Source: Torreya grandis (taxonomy: Eukaryota; Streptophyta; Pinopsida; Cupressales; Taxaceae). Taken from it: a stretch of 64,000 bases of DNA. Numbering within the stretch: position 1 is the stretch's first letter; each line of letters begins with the position of its first letter. Below the pieces are notes generated by a model that saw only the letters and a list, made by a program, of their open reading frames with translations, did not search any database and had not been told where the DNA came from. The translations under genes and the position numbers were made by a program. The DNA is taken from NCBI GenBank assembly GCA_037957365.1, contig JARHVA010001922.1, positions 1-64,000 on the forward strand, written 5' to 3'. Positions 12,820-24,856 of the stretch are shown here, piece after piece.

Positions 12820-13107
12820 CTATGGAAGCTTGGAAGTGTGAAATGTGTCATAGGTCAAATACTCTCTTGGGCCATTGGCCAAGATGGTAAAATTATTAGG
12901 AATTTCAAGAGGAGGCATATGTGAAGATGAGTCAAGACTATTTGGTTCTATATAATTGGCCTTTGGTAATTTTACATGTATTTCTTTATCTTTGTCCTTT
13001 TTAGGAAATAGATCTAGGCCAAAGTGGTAGTTGTAACTTTCATACTCTGGCTCCAAATGTTTGTAATGTTTATAGGGATAAAAATATCCATTTTTAGTGA
13101 CCTCCAT
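12820..13107 (-). pseudogene. E1 pol segment downstream of protease
   Basis: An open 95-codon stretch in the same frame as the protease and RT. It carries YNYHFGLDLFPKKDKDKEI and NYIEPNSLDSSSHMPPLEIP, a hydrophilic, proline-bearing linker as expected between gypsy protease and RT. No catalytic motif is present. Its ATG is internal to the polyprotein and should not be read as a gene start. Confidence 0.6.
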
Positions 13108-13460
13108 GCCTAAGTGTGATAAATTGAGACACTAGTGAAATGTTAAATGGATTTCACAAGTTTCATGTATCCAAGGTCTTCCCAAGAGCAAAATGTAAGA
13201 TAGGTCTAGGTCTAACACATAGAAAAGTGTCTCATGGGTTAAAGGCCCAATGATAACTAGAAAGCTTATGGTGACTTGTGATTCAAATTATTAATTATTG
13301 TAGGACTTGATAGTAATTATTTTTGGCTATAGATCAGTTGTTATATATCTGAGATGCTTGATGAGCTTAAAAGACATAATATTTAGACTTGATCCATTGT
13401 CTATGAGGATGCATTTAACTTTGTGTTTTTTGATGACAACTTAAATATAAATGGGATTAC
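13108..13460 (-). pseudogene. E1 aspartic protease (retropepsin-like)
   Basis: The protease would cleave the Gag-Pol polyprotein. CILIDNGSSLNIMS is centred on 13401-13399, where the catalytic Asp codon GAC is intact, followed by SFKLIKHL. About 75 codons later YILLLGRPWIHETCEIH marks the usual C-terminal flank (GRPWIH, about 13167-13186). The frame is kept between the two motifs, with stops. This is the best preserved active site in E1. Confidence 0.85.
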
Positions 13461-14213
13461 TATAGAGAGGGCCAAGGGATAACATATCACTTTAGTCAAA
13501 GGTCAAATATTGGATTGGGGATATATGCCTAACCAAATCTTTAAATTTGTCTAGGTTTGTGTCATTTGGGACTTGGGATTGGCCTAGGAGTTATGTTAGG
13601 ATGTTCTTGTCAATGGTAGACATACACAAAAAATCCAAGATAAAAATTTGTGTAGATGTCTTTTGAATTTATTCCATAATGTAATATGGATTATCCTTAA
13701 TAGTGTTAAATGGATTGTTCCTAGCCATCATAGTGGGTTGGATTGGTTAGTTGGTAGGAAGTTGTAGGCTTAGAATGGTGATCTTAGATCACTAAGTTGT
13801 GATTGTATAATAGGGATCAGGTACAAGACCATTGTAAATTGATGATGCTAGATATAGACCAAATAGGATAAGTCTCGATTATTGGAGCACTTGGATGTGG
13901 TCAAAGGGAAATGATGAGTTATCAGTATAAGGTCCAAAATGAATAATCTGTAGTTATTATTATGTTTGTTTATAGTCCCAAGTCAAGGAAGGATTATTGG
14001 CATAGATCACTTGATTCGAATTGTTTAGAAATGGTCATGGTATATTAGAACTTTGTCTAGGATTAATGGTGATGGTTGAAATGTGACCTCCCGTAATATG
14101 ACCTACAACTTTGGTATGGTCATGTACAACTACATGTTAAGTATGTTGGTTATTAGAATCATTATGGCCTTGGTTCCCCCCATTTAGTTGAGATTGTTCT
14201 TATTGTTGTTGAT

Positions 14214-14234
14214 ATTATTATTATTATTATTATT
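14214..14234. repeat. Short ATT microsatellite in E1 gag
   Basis: Seven ATT units, encoding Asn in the AAT reading of the minus strand, within the Asn/Gln-rich part of E1 gag. It is a smaller companion to the long tract at 14822. Confidence 0.85.
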
Positions 14235-14820
14235 TTATTATCATGGAAATTATTTATACTATTATTTTTTTGTTCTATCATTCATTGTTGCTATTATTGA
14301 TTGTTAGTGTTATGTTCTAAGAAAGGGTTTTGGTAGATACCTAGGTTTTGATTAGACATAGATACTCTATTATCTAATGTAATCTCCCCATTTTATAGCA
14401 TATTTTTATGAGGTGTTTTATCTTCACATAATGATGTATATTATGTATATGAACATAATTTTATTCATAGCACTCATTCTCTCTATACCAATCTAGATAC
14501 AGAATACCCTCAAGATAATTCTTCAAAATTGGCTAAGTAATCATATTAGTTGTGGCTAGCTTGAAAATCCAAAGGTTTAAAACACTACTTCAATAGGTTC
14601 TCCAAGGTCACTAAAGAATCTAGGAGTGGGTATTCTTATAGGATGAAGAGTTTTTAAAGGTGGTGTTGTTGTATTTGTGGGGTTGGTCTCATTTTTTTGG
14701 ATGCTTGTGCTTACTGAATAGGAAGCTGATGAGGAATAAGCTACATTTATGATGTGAGTTGAGTAGATAGTGTTTAAATCATTTAGACATAGTAAAACTC
14801 AATTAATACATTTAAAACAA

Positions 14821-14821
<1 letters not shown>

Positions 14822-14902
<81 letters not shown>
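14822..14902. repeat. (ATT)27 perfect microsatellite
   Basis: Twenty-seven uninterrupted ATT units (AAT on the coding minus strand, reading poly-Asn) inside E1 gag. The surrounding sequence is heavily mutated while the array is perfect, so it expanded or was homogenised after the element died, presumably from a short Asn-codon seed. Length is probably polymorphic. Confidence 0.98.
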
Positions 14903-17409
14903 GTATTTCTTAGATTTCTCATAGTTACTATCCTAGGCTAGTGCTGATACTTGTGCTTGAACTTGGTTATGGTTCTAAATTTGGCCTATTCCTTGGTTTT
15001 GGTTCTGATTTTGGTTCAAGGAAGTTAACTTGATAATCCATTTGTTACTAAGGAAATTTTTTATTAACAAACATTTGTCAATGATCTCTTTGAATTTATT
15101 CACACACTAAAGCTCTAGATGATAGGATATCTCACTGTGTAAATTTTTAATAAACACAATGACTAGTTGTTTATTTGGTAAGTTATGGGTGAAATGACTA
15201 GTAAGTGCTCTTCATCTCTATATACAGATTGAAAAAAATTCACCAACCTTTTTTTTTTATTGATTCAAATCTACTAATGAAATCTCATGTTCAATATTAT
15301 ATGAGAAACATTACACAAGTTTGTCTGAGAGGTCATCAAAATTAGATATGAAATTCTTTGGAAATTTGAGGAACCAATACAAAACCTACCCTACTATATT
15401 TTAAGGAAACAAAAGGAGGTAAATGTTTTTATACTCTATCAAATGGGCCTTAGGGTCTCCTTTAGCATTATATTTATCAAATGTTGGTGGTTCATAGCTT
15501 GAAGAAAATGGTATTTATAGATATTCCATGTTTAATGGGTATGAACAAACATCATCTAACTTGAATTTCTTGGTCTTCTTCCCTAATTGAATGGAGGCAA
15601 TTACATCCTTCATTTGTTACAGTTCTTGGGCCAAGAAACTAGATAGAAAATTTTGTTGAGGTAATGGCTAGGTGATCAAAGGAGGATTACCTTGACTAGA
15701 GTATAATAGAGGTATGGTTTGTTGTGGAATGTTGTTTTGATGAGTGAATCAACTAGTAATATGCATTAGATTATTAGGATGTGGTTGTTGAAATTGCACA
15801 CATTATTGTGCTATATTGTGGTTTGGATTTAGTATATAACCTTATTTTTTAGGGAATTATGGTTGTGATGAAAGAATATGGCTCTGAGTAAATTACAGTG
15901 GTTGTTGAGGCTGAGTAGGGATATACTACCAACTAGTCAAACCTTGTTAAATAAAGGGAACTTTTTGTGGACCAAGGCCCTATATTTGGATCTATGACAT
16001 GTTTTAATTAAAAGGTGATTGTTGCTTAATTTTTACTTGTTGGACAATGGTACATTTTTATTGAATGAACACCTATCATGAACTAGATGTTTGTTGAGTG
16101 TTTATCATTTGTATTTTACCAATAGACATATGTTGTTGATTATAAAACGTTTTCAATTGTAAATTCATGTTGTTATACAATTATTGAGGTACATTTTCCA
16201 TTACCAATTGAGGTGGAACATTTGTTTCCCCATGTTAAGGTGGCATAGTGTTCTACCTCCATTGTGATGGTATATTAGACTATGCTTGTTATTATGGAAT
16301 GTTAGTCATCACCTATTGAAGAGGAGGCATAAAAACCCTACTTTTCATGTGATCATACAAACTCTAAACTCTAAACTTTGGGCTACTCATCATGCATTGA
16401 TAGTATACTTATGGCAAGTGGAGTTGTTTAAACTATAAATTTTCATTTATTATAAATGGTCCCATATGTGTGGTTAACACTATGGAGTAACACATCATTT
16501 GGATCCATGTTAATTGGCTTGTTGTGAAAAGGTGTTATCATTTTTACAAACACTACATCCATCAATTACTCAATGTAGTGTGATTTCCAAGTTAAACATA
16601 CATTCTAAGGTAGTCTCTTACTAAAGGATCTTGATTAATATCTCAAACAAGCATCCCAATAAGTTAAACTCAATTTGTATACCCATACCATGGAGTGGGG
16701 TTGAAGTGATGTTGGGAGATGAATTACTAGGTCAACACTTCCCTAGAGAACCCATGGGGAGGTGATGAACTCTTGCCCACAAGCTAAAATTCATGAAAAT
16801 AAAAAATGTGGAAGGACTTTAGGGTCATTTTTGGGTCACCCAAATCACTCATATTTTTGGGAGGGCCTTAACTAATTTACTTAAACTCTTTTAGACAAAA
16901 GATACAAATGAAATGGGTAAGCATTTTTTATCACCCAAGTTCCCTAAAGGGGATGGGGGAGAGCATACATGCGATACTTGGCTTACAAAACAAACATACA
17001 AAAATGAGAATAAAAATGAAAAATGCTATGAGGATTTAACTAGAGTGTGAGTTAATTTTTATATCACCAAAATAAAATATGTCATGAATTTTATCCCCTT
17101 GGAATTGGTTGAGAACTTTAGATAAAATTAAAATGACTCAAGTAAAATATTTTTAAAACACCAAATTTAAATGTGAGTTTTAAAACTGAGGGTGTTAAAA
17201 AATTTCTTTTCTTGGTCTTTGGGTCCCAAAAAATATGTTAGGGGTCCTTTTACTTAGAATCAAAAATTAGGTGAGCAAATTTTTTTTAATTTAGCTCTTG
17301 AGTTTCAAATTTTATTCACACAATGCAAAATCATAGAAACATAGAGCAATACCAAAATTCCCTGAAAAATAGAGTGTTATCACAAAATCACAACTCCTAG
17401 AGAAATATC

Positions 17410-17640
17410 ATATAAATTAAGATGATACCACCACTCTTAAGGCAAAACTATAACTTATCCTGCAACATAAAATGGTTAGTGGGAAACCATGATGGTTAAT
17501 AAAATATCACAACTTATCAATTAAAATTTCTACTTATCATGCATAATTACTACTTATCAATATATAATCACTACTTATCATGCAAAATGTATACTTATCA
17601 AGATAATCTCACTACTTATCATGCAAAATTGTAACTCTTC
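17410..17640. repeat. Short interspersed repeat, ~20-45-bp spacing
   Basis: CTACTTATCATGCAAAAT-type blocks occur about six times with variable spacing inside the E1 LTR region. CTTATCATGCA is the best conserved core. Position inside an LTR allows a regulatory role (repeated factor sites) or simple slippage. Nothing in the sequence decides between them. Confidence 0.6.
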
Positions 17641-18340
17641 CTACGACACCAAATGGTTAATGAAAAATTGTAATAATTAAGGAAATATCATGATAGTTAA
17701 GGAAAAATCACTACTATAAAGATAAAATCATGACTGTAAATTCATGATATTGATACAATGTTGAAAGTATAGAAGGAAAAAAATGTGACTATATAGATCA
17801 AGCTCATGATTTACTATAGGACATTTTTGAGCCTCCAATTTCCACTTTTTGGTCAACAAGTTTGGATTTTGACATGAAAATTATTAGGAAGATATCCTAA
17901 AATACCTTGGAAATAACTTTATGGGGCACGTGTCCTACCAATCATTTAATCATGTAAACATAGGAATCCAATAAATGGGAGGTTAGTATAGTGTTATTCT
18001 AATAAAACAAATCATATCACACTTAACACTTAACACCTCTAGCCTAGAAACTAAGGATATCATAGGTAATAAGCTTATAATGAAAACAAAACTATAACAC
18101 AAAAATAATCATTCTCTTACCTTCTTTGTAACTCTAAATGGATTGTTAAAGTGGCTTGGTTAGTTTTGTGCATCAATAAGACTTTATCAATAAAGCTCCA
18201 ATTTCTCTTTCTCTCCTTGGCACCTTAGATTGGTTGGTTGGATTATGAATTTAGCATGGTAAAATTAATTTAAAAGCTTATTTTCATCCAAATGAGCATT
18301 ATAAATTTAAACCAAGATATATTAAAGGTTATATGGCCTT

Positions 18341-18350
18341 GTATTTATAG
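18341..18350 (-). promoter_or_regulatory. TATA box of E1 LTR
   Basis: CTATAAATAC on the minus strand, about 600 bp inside the LTR start. The same ten bases occur at the equivalent point of the plus-strand copy (60903-60912). Conservation in two decayed copies supports this as the ancestral RNA polymerase II promoter that set the U3/R boundary. Confidence 0.75.
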
Positions 18351-18954
18351 TTTCCGAAACTATCTCTCACCCAAGATGAGTTAGGGTTGAGTTCAAACAT
18401 GGAATGAGTTCAAAATAACCCTAAGTAAGTTAAGGCTAACTCCAATTGAGTTAAAAAATTTCATGTAATTATGATTTTCAATTAAGAGGCATGGATCTCA
18501 AATTAGATATTTTGGGAGAGTTTGATAACTCATAAAGGCAATGACAAAAAGGCTTGATATTTTGAATTTTGAAATTTCCATTTTTAGATATTCACTAATT
18601 ACAAATGGATAATTTAGCTACGCATTTAATATAGTTTAATTATATGATTCATTTTGATTATCAATTTATCTTTTTTAAGACTCTTTCAAGTGCCTTGCTT
18701 AATGGGTTCATAGGCCAAACTACTAGTTTTTAGGTTGCAAGGTGATTAGAGATGAATCTATGAGAAGTTATTGTTGTGTATGATAGAATACCCCAAATAT
18801 GGATACATAAACACAATATTAAACATGTATTAATTGTTTTTTAATGAAATTTTGATGTTCAATTATTCTTAGGCTTAATTTTCAATGTTTAGTAAAAATT
18901 AGTTTAAAGTCCAGTCAAAAGCTAGTTGTGGCCAAAATGAGATGTCCACAAACA

Positions 18955-20375
18955 ATTCCTACACATCCTCTTGAGATTAATTTCACTATCTTATTCATTT
19001 ATTTCCAAATACATCTTAATTAATTAAAATATCTTCTTCATTTATTTCCAAATCCACTAAAAATGAGTCCAAATATATGGCTCTAGCACAAGGCCTCCAA
19101 TTAGTATTAAGGATAAATATTGACAAGCTTGAAATTGAATAAGACTCATAAATTGTAATAAAATTGGTTTAAAATGAAATTATTCAAGTTGTAAATAAAA
19201 TATAAACCTTAATAAAATTCATACATTATTATAAGAAATCCCCCTCACCACCTTCTCACATTTCCACCATCAAAGCAATAGAGTGGAAATTCACTCTATT
19301 AATTTAAGAGTAGGGTTGTAAATATCTAGTTCCATTTAAAGTCTTAATAATAATAAATATGATGGATTAAGTTCCATTTTAGTAGATACAATTTAAACCT
19401 CACTCCCCTTTGAATCCCATAATTATTAAATAACATCCCTATATTCATACCACTATCATTTAGTGTGATCGTAGTTCATTTATTTTGATATTTATTTCCT
19501 TGAATCAATATCCCATCATTAATTCCATTAAATTCATGAATTTCCTTTCACCTCTCATTATGCCTCCATATAGGCTTGGTCTACACTCTCTACCCATATT
19601 CCTTATTTCATCATACATCATTCTCCTACATGTTCCTTTTGTCTTTCCCTTCACACGTATGACATCCTCCTCTAGAGATATCATCAAGTATTTTATAAAA
19701 TTAATATTGAATAAATATTGTAGAAGTGTTTTGACATATTTGGAATGGAGGATGACCTTATATGGTCTATTCATGGCATCACTAGAACATTATTAGGAGA
19801 GAAACTTATGGTTTCTATAATCCAAATGCATTTTCTTGTTAAATCTAATGTTATTCAACTAACCTTTAGTGCCTTTTATTTATTAACTCAAAAATTATTG
19901 ACAACATTATACCTTCCTATAACATTAGTCTTGAAGCATATTTAGTTGAAAATGTATCCAAATCTTTCTCTAAATGAGGTGAATGTGAATGTAATTTCTC
20001 TTCAACCCAATGCCTTAACCAAATAACTACAAAACTATAGGCCTCTTCTAGATAAAAATGGTAAGATAGCCTCTAATTACTTGAATTTTTGTCAAACACA
20101 TTTACACTTTGAAGGAAAAATTTTCAAATGTGAAATTAATCTTATGCCTCATGTAAAATATCCCATGGCCACCCAAATTTTTTAATGATCTTATCATGAC
20201 CTATCCCCTAATTAACCCATCCCCAAAAAATTGCTCGCCTTATTTCTATGTAAATGGAGGAAAATTAAAGAAGCTATAAGGCATTATATGTGTCAAAGAA
20301 TGGATGATTAATCACAATTGGTAGACTAAAGGTAAATCCCAATTTTCTAAAATATTAACAAGACCATTTAAAAAA
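18955..20375. other. No gene recognised between E1 and E2
   Basis: Overlapping frames occur on both strands at 19485-19945, the longest 103 codons. They disagree in strand and phase and match no family I recognise. Low-complexity AT-rich sequence otherwise. Possibly a very old transposon remnant. Confidence 0.4.
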
Positions 20376-20680
20376 TGAAACAACTAATTATGGAGAGACA
20401 GATTAAACAATAATAAATTTTAAAATTAGCATAGGAAATAGTTATATACATGATGTAAATAAAATGGATTTATTATTATTGATATTTTGAGGCATTCTTA
20501 TACAATTTCTTGATCCTACACATATAGATTCAAGTCTTATCACTATAACTTCCTCTAATCCTTAGTTTTACTCCCACACCCTTATCTCTATGAGTCATGC
20601 ATTGCAACTATTTTGCACACTGATGTTTTATTTAAATATAATATTCTAATGCTCACACTATGAACATATTTTCCATAACA
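20376..20680 (-). repeat. E2 3' LTR
   Basis: The plus-strand ends are TGAAACAACT and CCATAACA, giving TGTTATGG...CA termini on the element strand. It aligns with 22738-23044 throughout. Confidence 0.8.
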
Positions 20681-21104
20681 TTAACCTGCTTATTGTGAAC
20701 ATGGGGTAAGCTCTGTTTAGTACCTGCTCATGTTCTACATGGTTTTCTAAGAGAACCAAATACTCCAAAAAATGGTTTTCTAGTGGATTCACCAACCACT
20801 CTGTAGATAGTTTTCTAAGAGAACCAAAAACTCCAAAAAATTGTTTTTAAGTGGAACCACCAACCACTCCATAACAACATACATGTTTTCCCACTCATTT
20901 TACCAAAAGGGAAAAATATAGGGAATTATGCTCCTAACTATGAATAGGGAAAATTCATCTATTCTTATTACCACACATGCATAAATAAAATAAAAATAAA
21001 AGATATATGATCACCATTATAATAAATCAATCTCATTATTGGTGACTAACAAGAGATATTATTTGTCCTCCATCCTCCTTTTGCCTCCATCCTCCATTAG
21101 TTCT

Positions 21105-21878
21105 TCAGTATAGGAAGTCTTCTTCATATTCCTCTTTTTTAGGTTCTTCAGTGTCCTCAGCAATTACATTGGTCTCATCCATTTTAGGCTTTCCTTTAAT
21201 GATTTCCTTGACATGAGTAATATAGAAAGAATATTTATGTCCTTTTTTCTTTCAATAAAAGCATTCCAATTCCTCTTTGTTCTTTGAAAATTTAATGCTT
21301 CTTTTTATATAAAGGGTAGTTTCTTCTTCAATATCTTATTTTGTTCATTTCTCCTCAGCTAAGAGTGCATATATCATGCCTTAAAGTGATTGTGTTAGCA
21401 TTTGACTAAGATTAAACACCACATTACTATATTTTAGAGGTATGTTATTTAATAAAATTGATTTGGCATCTTCATTATCCACTTGAGCCTAAAATTTTGT
21501 TAATTGTCTCAAAAGAGACCTGAGTTCATAAATGTGGATTGACATTATTACACTATCATTCATTCTTAGATTAAATAACTATAATTCTAATGTGAATTTA
21601 GCATTAATAGCCTTAGCACCAAATTTTTGACTTAGTAGCTCCCAAATATCTTTAAATTTCTTAACATAGTGTAACTTAGTATTAGATAAAGCAAGTCCAA
21701 TAATGGATTTTGTTTTTTCATCCCTGGTTTGCCATTCAAGTAATTTTGTAGCATTGGTTAGTTCTTTTTATTTTCCACTCACTATCCCCTAGAGGCTCTT
21801 TTTCATTAGTTGCATTTGTATTTTCACCTTCCATATGTGAAAATTTAATCTAGTGAACTTATCTAAAGAAATTTCCAT
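21105..21878 (-). pseudogene. E2 Gag (copia type), stops but no frameshift
   Basis: 258 codons from ATG to TGA in one frame with eight internal stops. It begins MEISLDKFTRLNFHIWKVKI, the usual copia Gag N-terminus. Then come LLEWQTRDEKTKSIIGLALS, FKDIWELLSQKFGAK, MNDSVIMSIHIYELRSLLRQ and LLNNIPLKYSNVV, in the family order. A zinc knuckle near codon 205 reads C-FY-stop-KKKG-H, where the stop (TGA, 21254-21252) occupies the second Cys. The tail is acidic (EEPKKEEYEEDFLY). Most stops fall where Trp, Gln or Arg would be expected. Length and order look complete, so only point mutation has disabled it. Confidence 0.92.
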
Positions 21879-22724
21879 TATGGGTGTCGAACAAAGTCGA
21901 AAATGCACCCTTACAATATCACTTAGATTTTGACAACTTTGGCTCTACTATTGATAGTTGCAATTTCAAATTTTATAAAACTTTAACATATAGTAGAGAC
22001 CTTTTTATAATAAAAGTATTATACACTTTTTATAAAGACCATGAATAAAGACTCAACTCTTTTTAAAATGACGTATTGTCTTAATTAATAAAATACTATA
22101 ACTATTGAAAAAATACTAAAAATAAAATGACACTAACAACATAATATGGTGGATTACATGTAAATCAACCTTTGATATAAAATTAGACTTGACATAAAGA
22201 ACAATACAATATAATAAACTCATATCAATTCAAAGGATAAACTAATAGATCAATATTGATTGACTCATTGATTTATTTACATGGATGAATTTCATTTAAT
22301 TCCTAACACCATAAATCTTAATGAAACAAGAAAAAAAATTAAAAATTTGACCTTAACACACTAGACTAACAATCATTGGACACAACACAAAATGCATGCA
22401 AGGATTTTTCCTATGGATTTCCATGGCAAAGACTTGATGGCAAAATGAAGCTGGTAGGTACATTGCTAGATTGGAAGAATAGGTCTGCAGTGATAATATT
22501 CAAATGATGAAAAATTAGGATCACCCTCACGCTATGTCTAGTTCAAGTAGCTCTAAGCTATATTCAAATGTTCTATCTAGATGTTTCTCTCACCACAAAC
22601 TCTAAGGCAAGGTGAAGGATATATTTTTTTTATAGATGAAGTAAGGAGTAGTAGTTATAAATGACATTGAAGTAGGTCAAAGACTAGTGAAAATCCACAT
22701 GGTCAAGACTCCCATTATCCCCCA

Positions 22725-22735
22725 CTCTAATACCA
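22725..22735 (-). promoter_or_regulatory. E2 primer-binding site (tRNA-iMet type)
   Basis: The minus strand reads TGGTATTAGAGTGGGGG immediately inside the 5' LTR. The canonical plant iMet site is TGGTATCAGAGC, so one C-to-T change is present in the core. It fixes the orientation of E2. Confidence 0.85.
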
Positions 22736-22737
22736 CA

Positions 22738-23044
22738 TATTACAAAACTAGAGGTTATAGAGACAAATTTAATGAACAATAAATTGAATCATTATCATAG
22801 GAAATAATTTCAAACACGATGTAAATAAAATGAAGTTATTCTTATTGAGATTTTGAGGCATTCTTATACAATTGATTGCTCCTAAAAATATGGAATTAAT
22901 TCTTATCACTATAACTTCCTCTAATCCCTATTTTTACTCCCACACCCTTATCTCTATTAGTTATGGATTAAAACTATTTTTCACACATGTTTTATTTAAA
23001 TATAATATTATAATGTTCACACTATGAACATATTTTCCCTAATA
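22738..23044 (-). repeat. E2 5' LTR
   Basis: Direct repeat of 20376-20680. The edge next to the PBS is mutated, so its exact start may be off by two or three bases. Confidence 0.8.
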
Positions 23045-23955
23045 GTTTGATATGGCTAAAATTTTTCACAATAATGTATTTTGTCCTTACAGCTGATAAG
23101 TTCACCCTAGAATATTATGAGAGAAAATATAACTTGTTGAAAAAATATCTATAACCAAAATATACCCTATTCTCATGCTACCTATTTGAAATAAGGAAAA
23201 TATAGTTTTTTATGCTATAAATTCTAACTCAAGTCTCCCTACCATTATGGTTGTATGGTTGTGTTTCTTTTAGAAGTATGAATTCTATTGTTAAAATTGG
23301 TTTCTTCCATAAAGTTCTATTATTTATATAATATGTAAGTTCCTTAATTTGTGAAAAAGAAATACATATACTTTTATTCCTACTATAAATTATATAATCC
23401 CTTATTCCATCACTCTAATTCTATTTTTTTTGCTCATTATCTATTAGAAAATATGTTAAAAAAAAAGACTTAAATGGGTGAGGGAACCAAATATACCATT
23501 AATTAACCAATCTAAAAAAATCACAATTCTAATAGTCAAACTTACACATAAAACCTCATTAGTTATCAATATTCAACATCACCAACTCATGATGGAGTGG
23601 GTGGGATGAGCCCATCCATTAGTGTCACTATTACACACCACCCATCAATCCTAATTTAGATAATGCATCATGTAGTCTAATTCAAAGTCATAGGTCTGAG
23701 TTTGACCACAAATTACATAATTTCCATGTAAAATAATTCATGCAATATTAAATTAAAAATAAAAAGAGTGTCACATTTAACAACCATTACATATGACCAA
23801 TTTATTCACATTTAATATTTATATATGTCATAGATGCATAAGCTTATGTTGTACTCATGATGGTTTATGAAGTTTTTGTATATATTATTACTTGACAATC
23901 ATATATAAGTCACTCATATTTTTCACAATTCCATCAAGTACCATTTATATCCACT
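23045..23955. other. No gene between E2 and E3
   Basis: No recognisable protein or repeat structure. Short, AT-rich, with stops in all frames. Confidence 0.5.
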
Positions 23956-24314
23956 TGATGGGGTTAATCAGAGTCTTCAAAAAATCATACAGAAATATTG
24001 AAGCATACATAAAGACAATATTTTCAGACACAATAATATTCACACAATATATTCTATTATTTCATTCTCATACTTTGATAGAAAACCATATGGGACATTA
24101 CATATTTATAGGAAAATCATTCTTATATTCATCGAGATTATCTCTCCATAACTCTCTCACCGTATCCACAATATAAAAAATAAAATATGTTCATAATATT
24201 ATTGTAACAATATTATGACTACCCAAATATAATTATCAAAGTAACTCGCCAATTTTATATTTACCTCTTGATAAATATCTAAACTCACACAATGTAATAA
24301 ATTAATCCCTAACA
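23956..24314 (-). repeat. E3 3' LTR
   Basis: 359 bp. The plus-strand ends are TGATGGGG and CCCTAACA. The internal purine tract abuts position 24315. The frame at 23892-24176 runs across this LTR and is not a gene. Confidence 0.93.
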
Positions 24315-24326
24315 TTCCCCCACTTA
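24315..24326 (-). promoter_or_regulatory. E3 polypurine tract
   Basis: The minus strand reads TAAGTGGGGGAA directly before TGTTAGGG. This is the expected primer for plus-strand cDNA synthesis. Confidence 0.85.
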
Positions 24327-24856
24327 GTTTATACATGGTGTAAAAGCATTCCAACTCTCACCTACAATATGCTTATCCCTTGTGGCATGCCCTATTTGGC
24401 TCATGACCTTGATATAAATAAAGGCTCACTCCTTCCATGGTTTTAATTAGGTTTAACACAAACCTTGACTTGAACATGATCCTCTTTCTATCCACTATTC
24501 ACCTCTAGTGGTTTTTTGAATCTACCACAAACCTTTTAAAGATCCATGAACTGACTTACATTGGTGTTTTCTATCCTTTTACTATATTTTCACATCAGGG
24601 AATTATGTTTGTAATTACACACAAATTACATTACTTGAACAAGCATATTCTTCTATTCTTATTTTGTAAACATAAAACAAAAATTATGAAAAAACACACC
24701 ACACTATATATGTTACCAAATCTTCTTGGGCCCCATCTTTGGTGACTGATGAGAGGCTTTGAAATCGTCAACCTCCATTTCCTCCTTATAATTGAATAAG
24801 CTACTTACTCAGATAATGAAGATTTATTCTTTAATTGTTGATAAAGCTCAGATGCA

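Larger units (their letters stand above)
14000..16420 (-). pseudogene. E1 Gag, broken, Asn/Gln-rich
   Basis: The capsid-type KGDPKAHLIEY block is readable near 15465-15430, preceded by PPTFDKYN. Upstream (16.4-15.9 kb) is a Gln/Asn/Pro-rich N-terminal region with phrases such as PPQLVMENVPQ and YNNMNLQLK. Downstream are Asn/Gln-rich tracts, one encoded by a long AAT run. I cannot see a clear CCHC knuckle. Several frames are needed, so indels are present. The start codon is unknown. In the live family Gag would form the virus-like particle in the cytoplasm. Confidence 0.75.
6040..18951 (-). mobile_element. E1: degenerate Ty3/gypsy LTR retrotransposon
   Basis: Read on the minus strand, the order is LTR/leader (18.95-16.7 kb), Gag (16.4-14.0), protease (13.4-13.1), reverse transcriptase (11.6-10.8), RNase H (10.6-9.8) and integrase (9.6-8.6), then tandem repeats (8.1 and 6.6-6.0). 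Integrase after RNase H defines Ty3/gypsy. Stops are frequent. Protease and RT share one frame, while RNase H and integrase sit in the other two, so at least two frameshifts exist. I found no matching 3' LTR, so the left boundary is arbitrary. Catalytic losses in RT and integrase mean the copy is dead. Confidence 0.85.
16680..18951 (-). mobile_element. E1 5' LTR plus leader
   Basis: On the minus strand this begins near TGTGGACATCTCATTTTGG (about 18951) and aligns through its length with the plus-strand segment at 60.29-62.70 kb. Shared blocks include an AATTATCCATTTGTAATTA-like U3 block, the TATA box, GGTGCCAAGGAGAGAA after it, GCTCTCCCCCATCCCCT near 16960, and CATGAATTTT and CAACCCCACTCCATG near the end. 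The LTR-leader junction and primer-binding site could not be fixed. Gag follows downstream in the same orientation. Confidence 0.75.
20376..23044 (-). mobile_element. E2: pol-less Ty1/copia element (TR-GAG-like)
   Basis: Two direct repeats (20376-20680 and about 22738-23044) share many blocks, such as GAGGCATTCTTATACAATT and CACTATGAACATATTTTCC. Reading minus-strand, a tRNA-iMet-type primer site follows the upstream LTR and gag fills the interior. Total length is about 2.67 kb and no pol is present. Terminal CA/TG is clear at the left LTR and mutated at the right. I see no convincing target-site duplication. This architecture (LTRs, PBS, gag, no pol) matches the class called TR-GAG, which would rely on enzymes from an autonomous partner. 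Confidence 0.85.

Noticed and set aside
12466..12924. Two plus-strand frames
   Set aside because: Antisense to the E1 polyprotein region; shadows.
19485..19945. Cluster of frames on both strands (up to 103 codons)
   Set aside because: Mutually overlapping on opposite strands and in different phases, with no recognisable motif. No basis to choose one.
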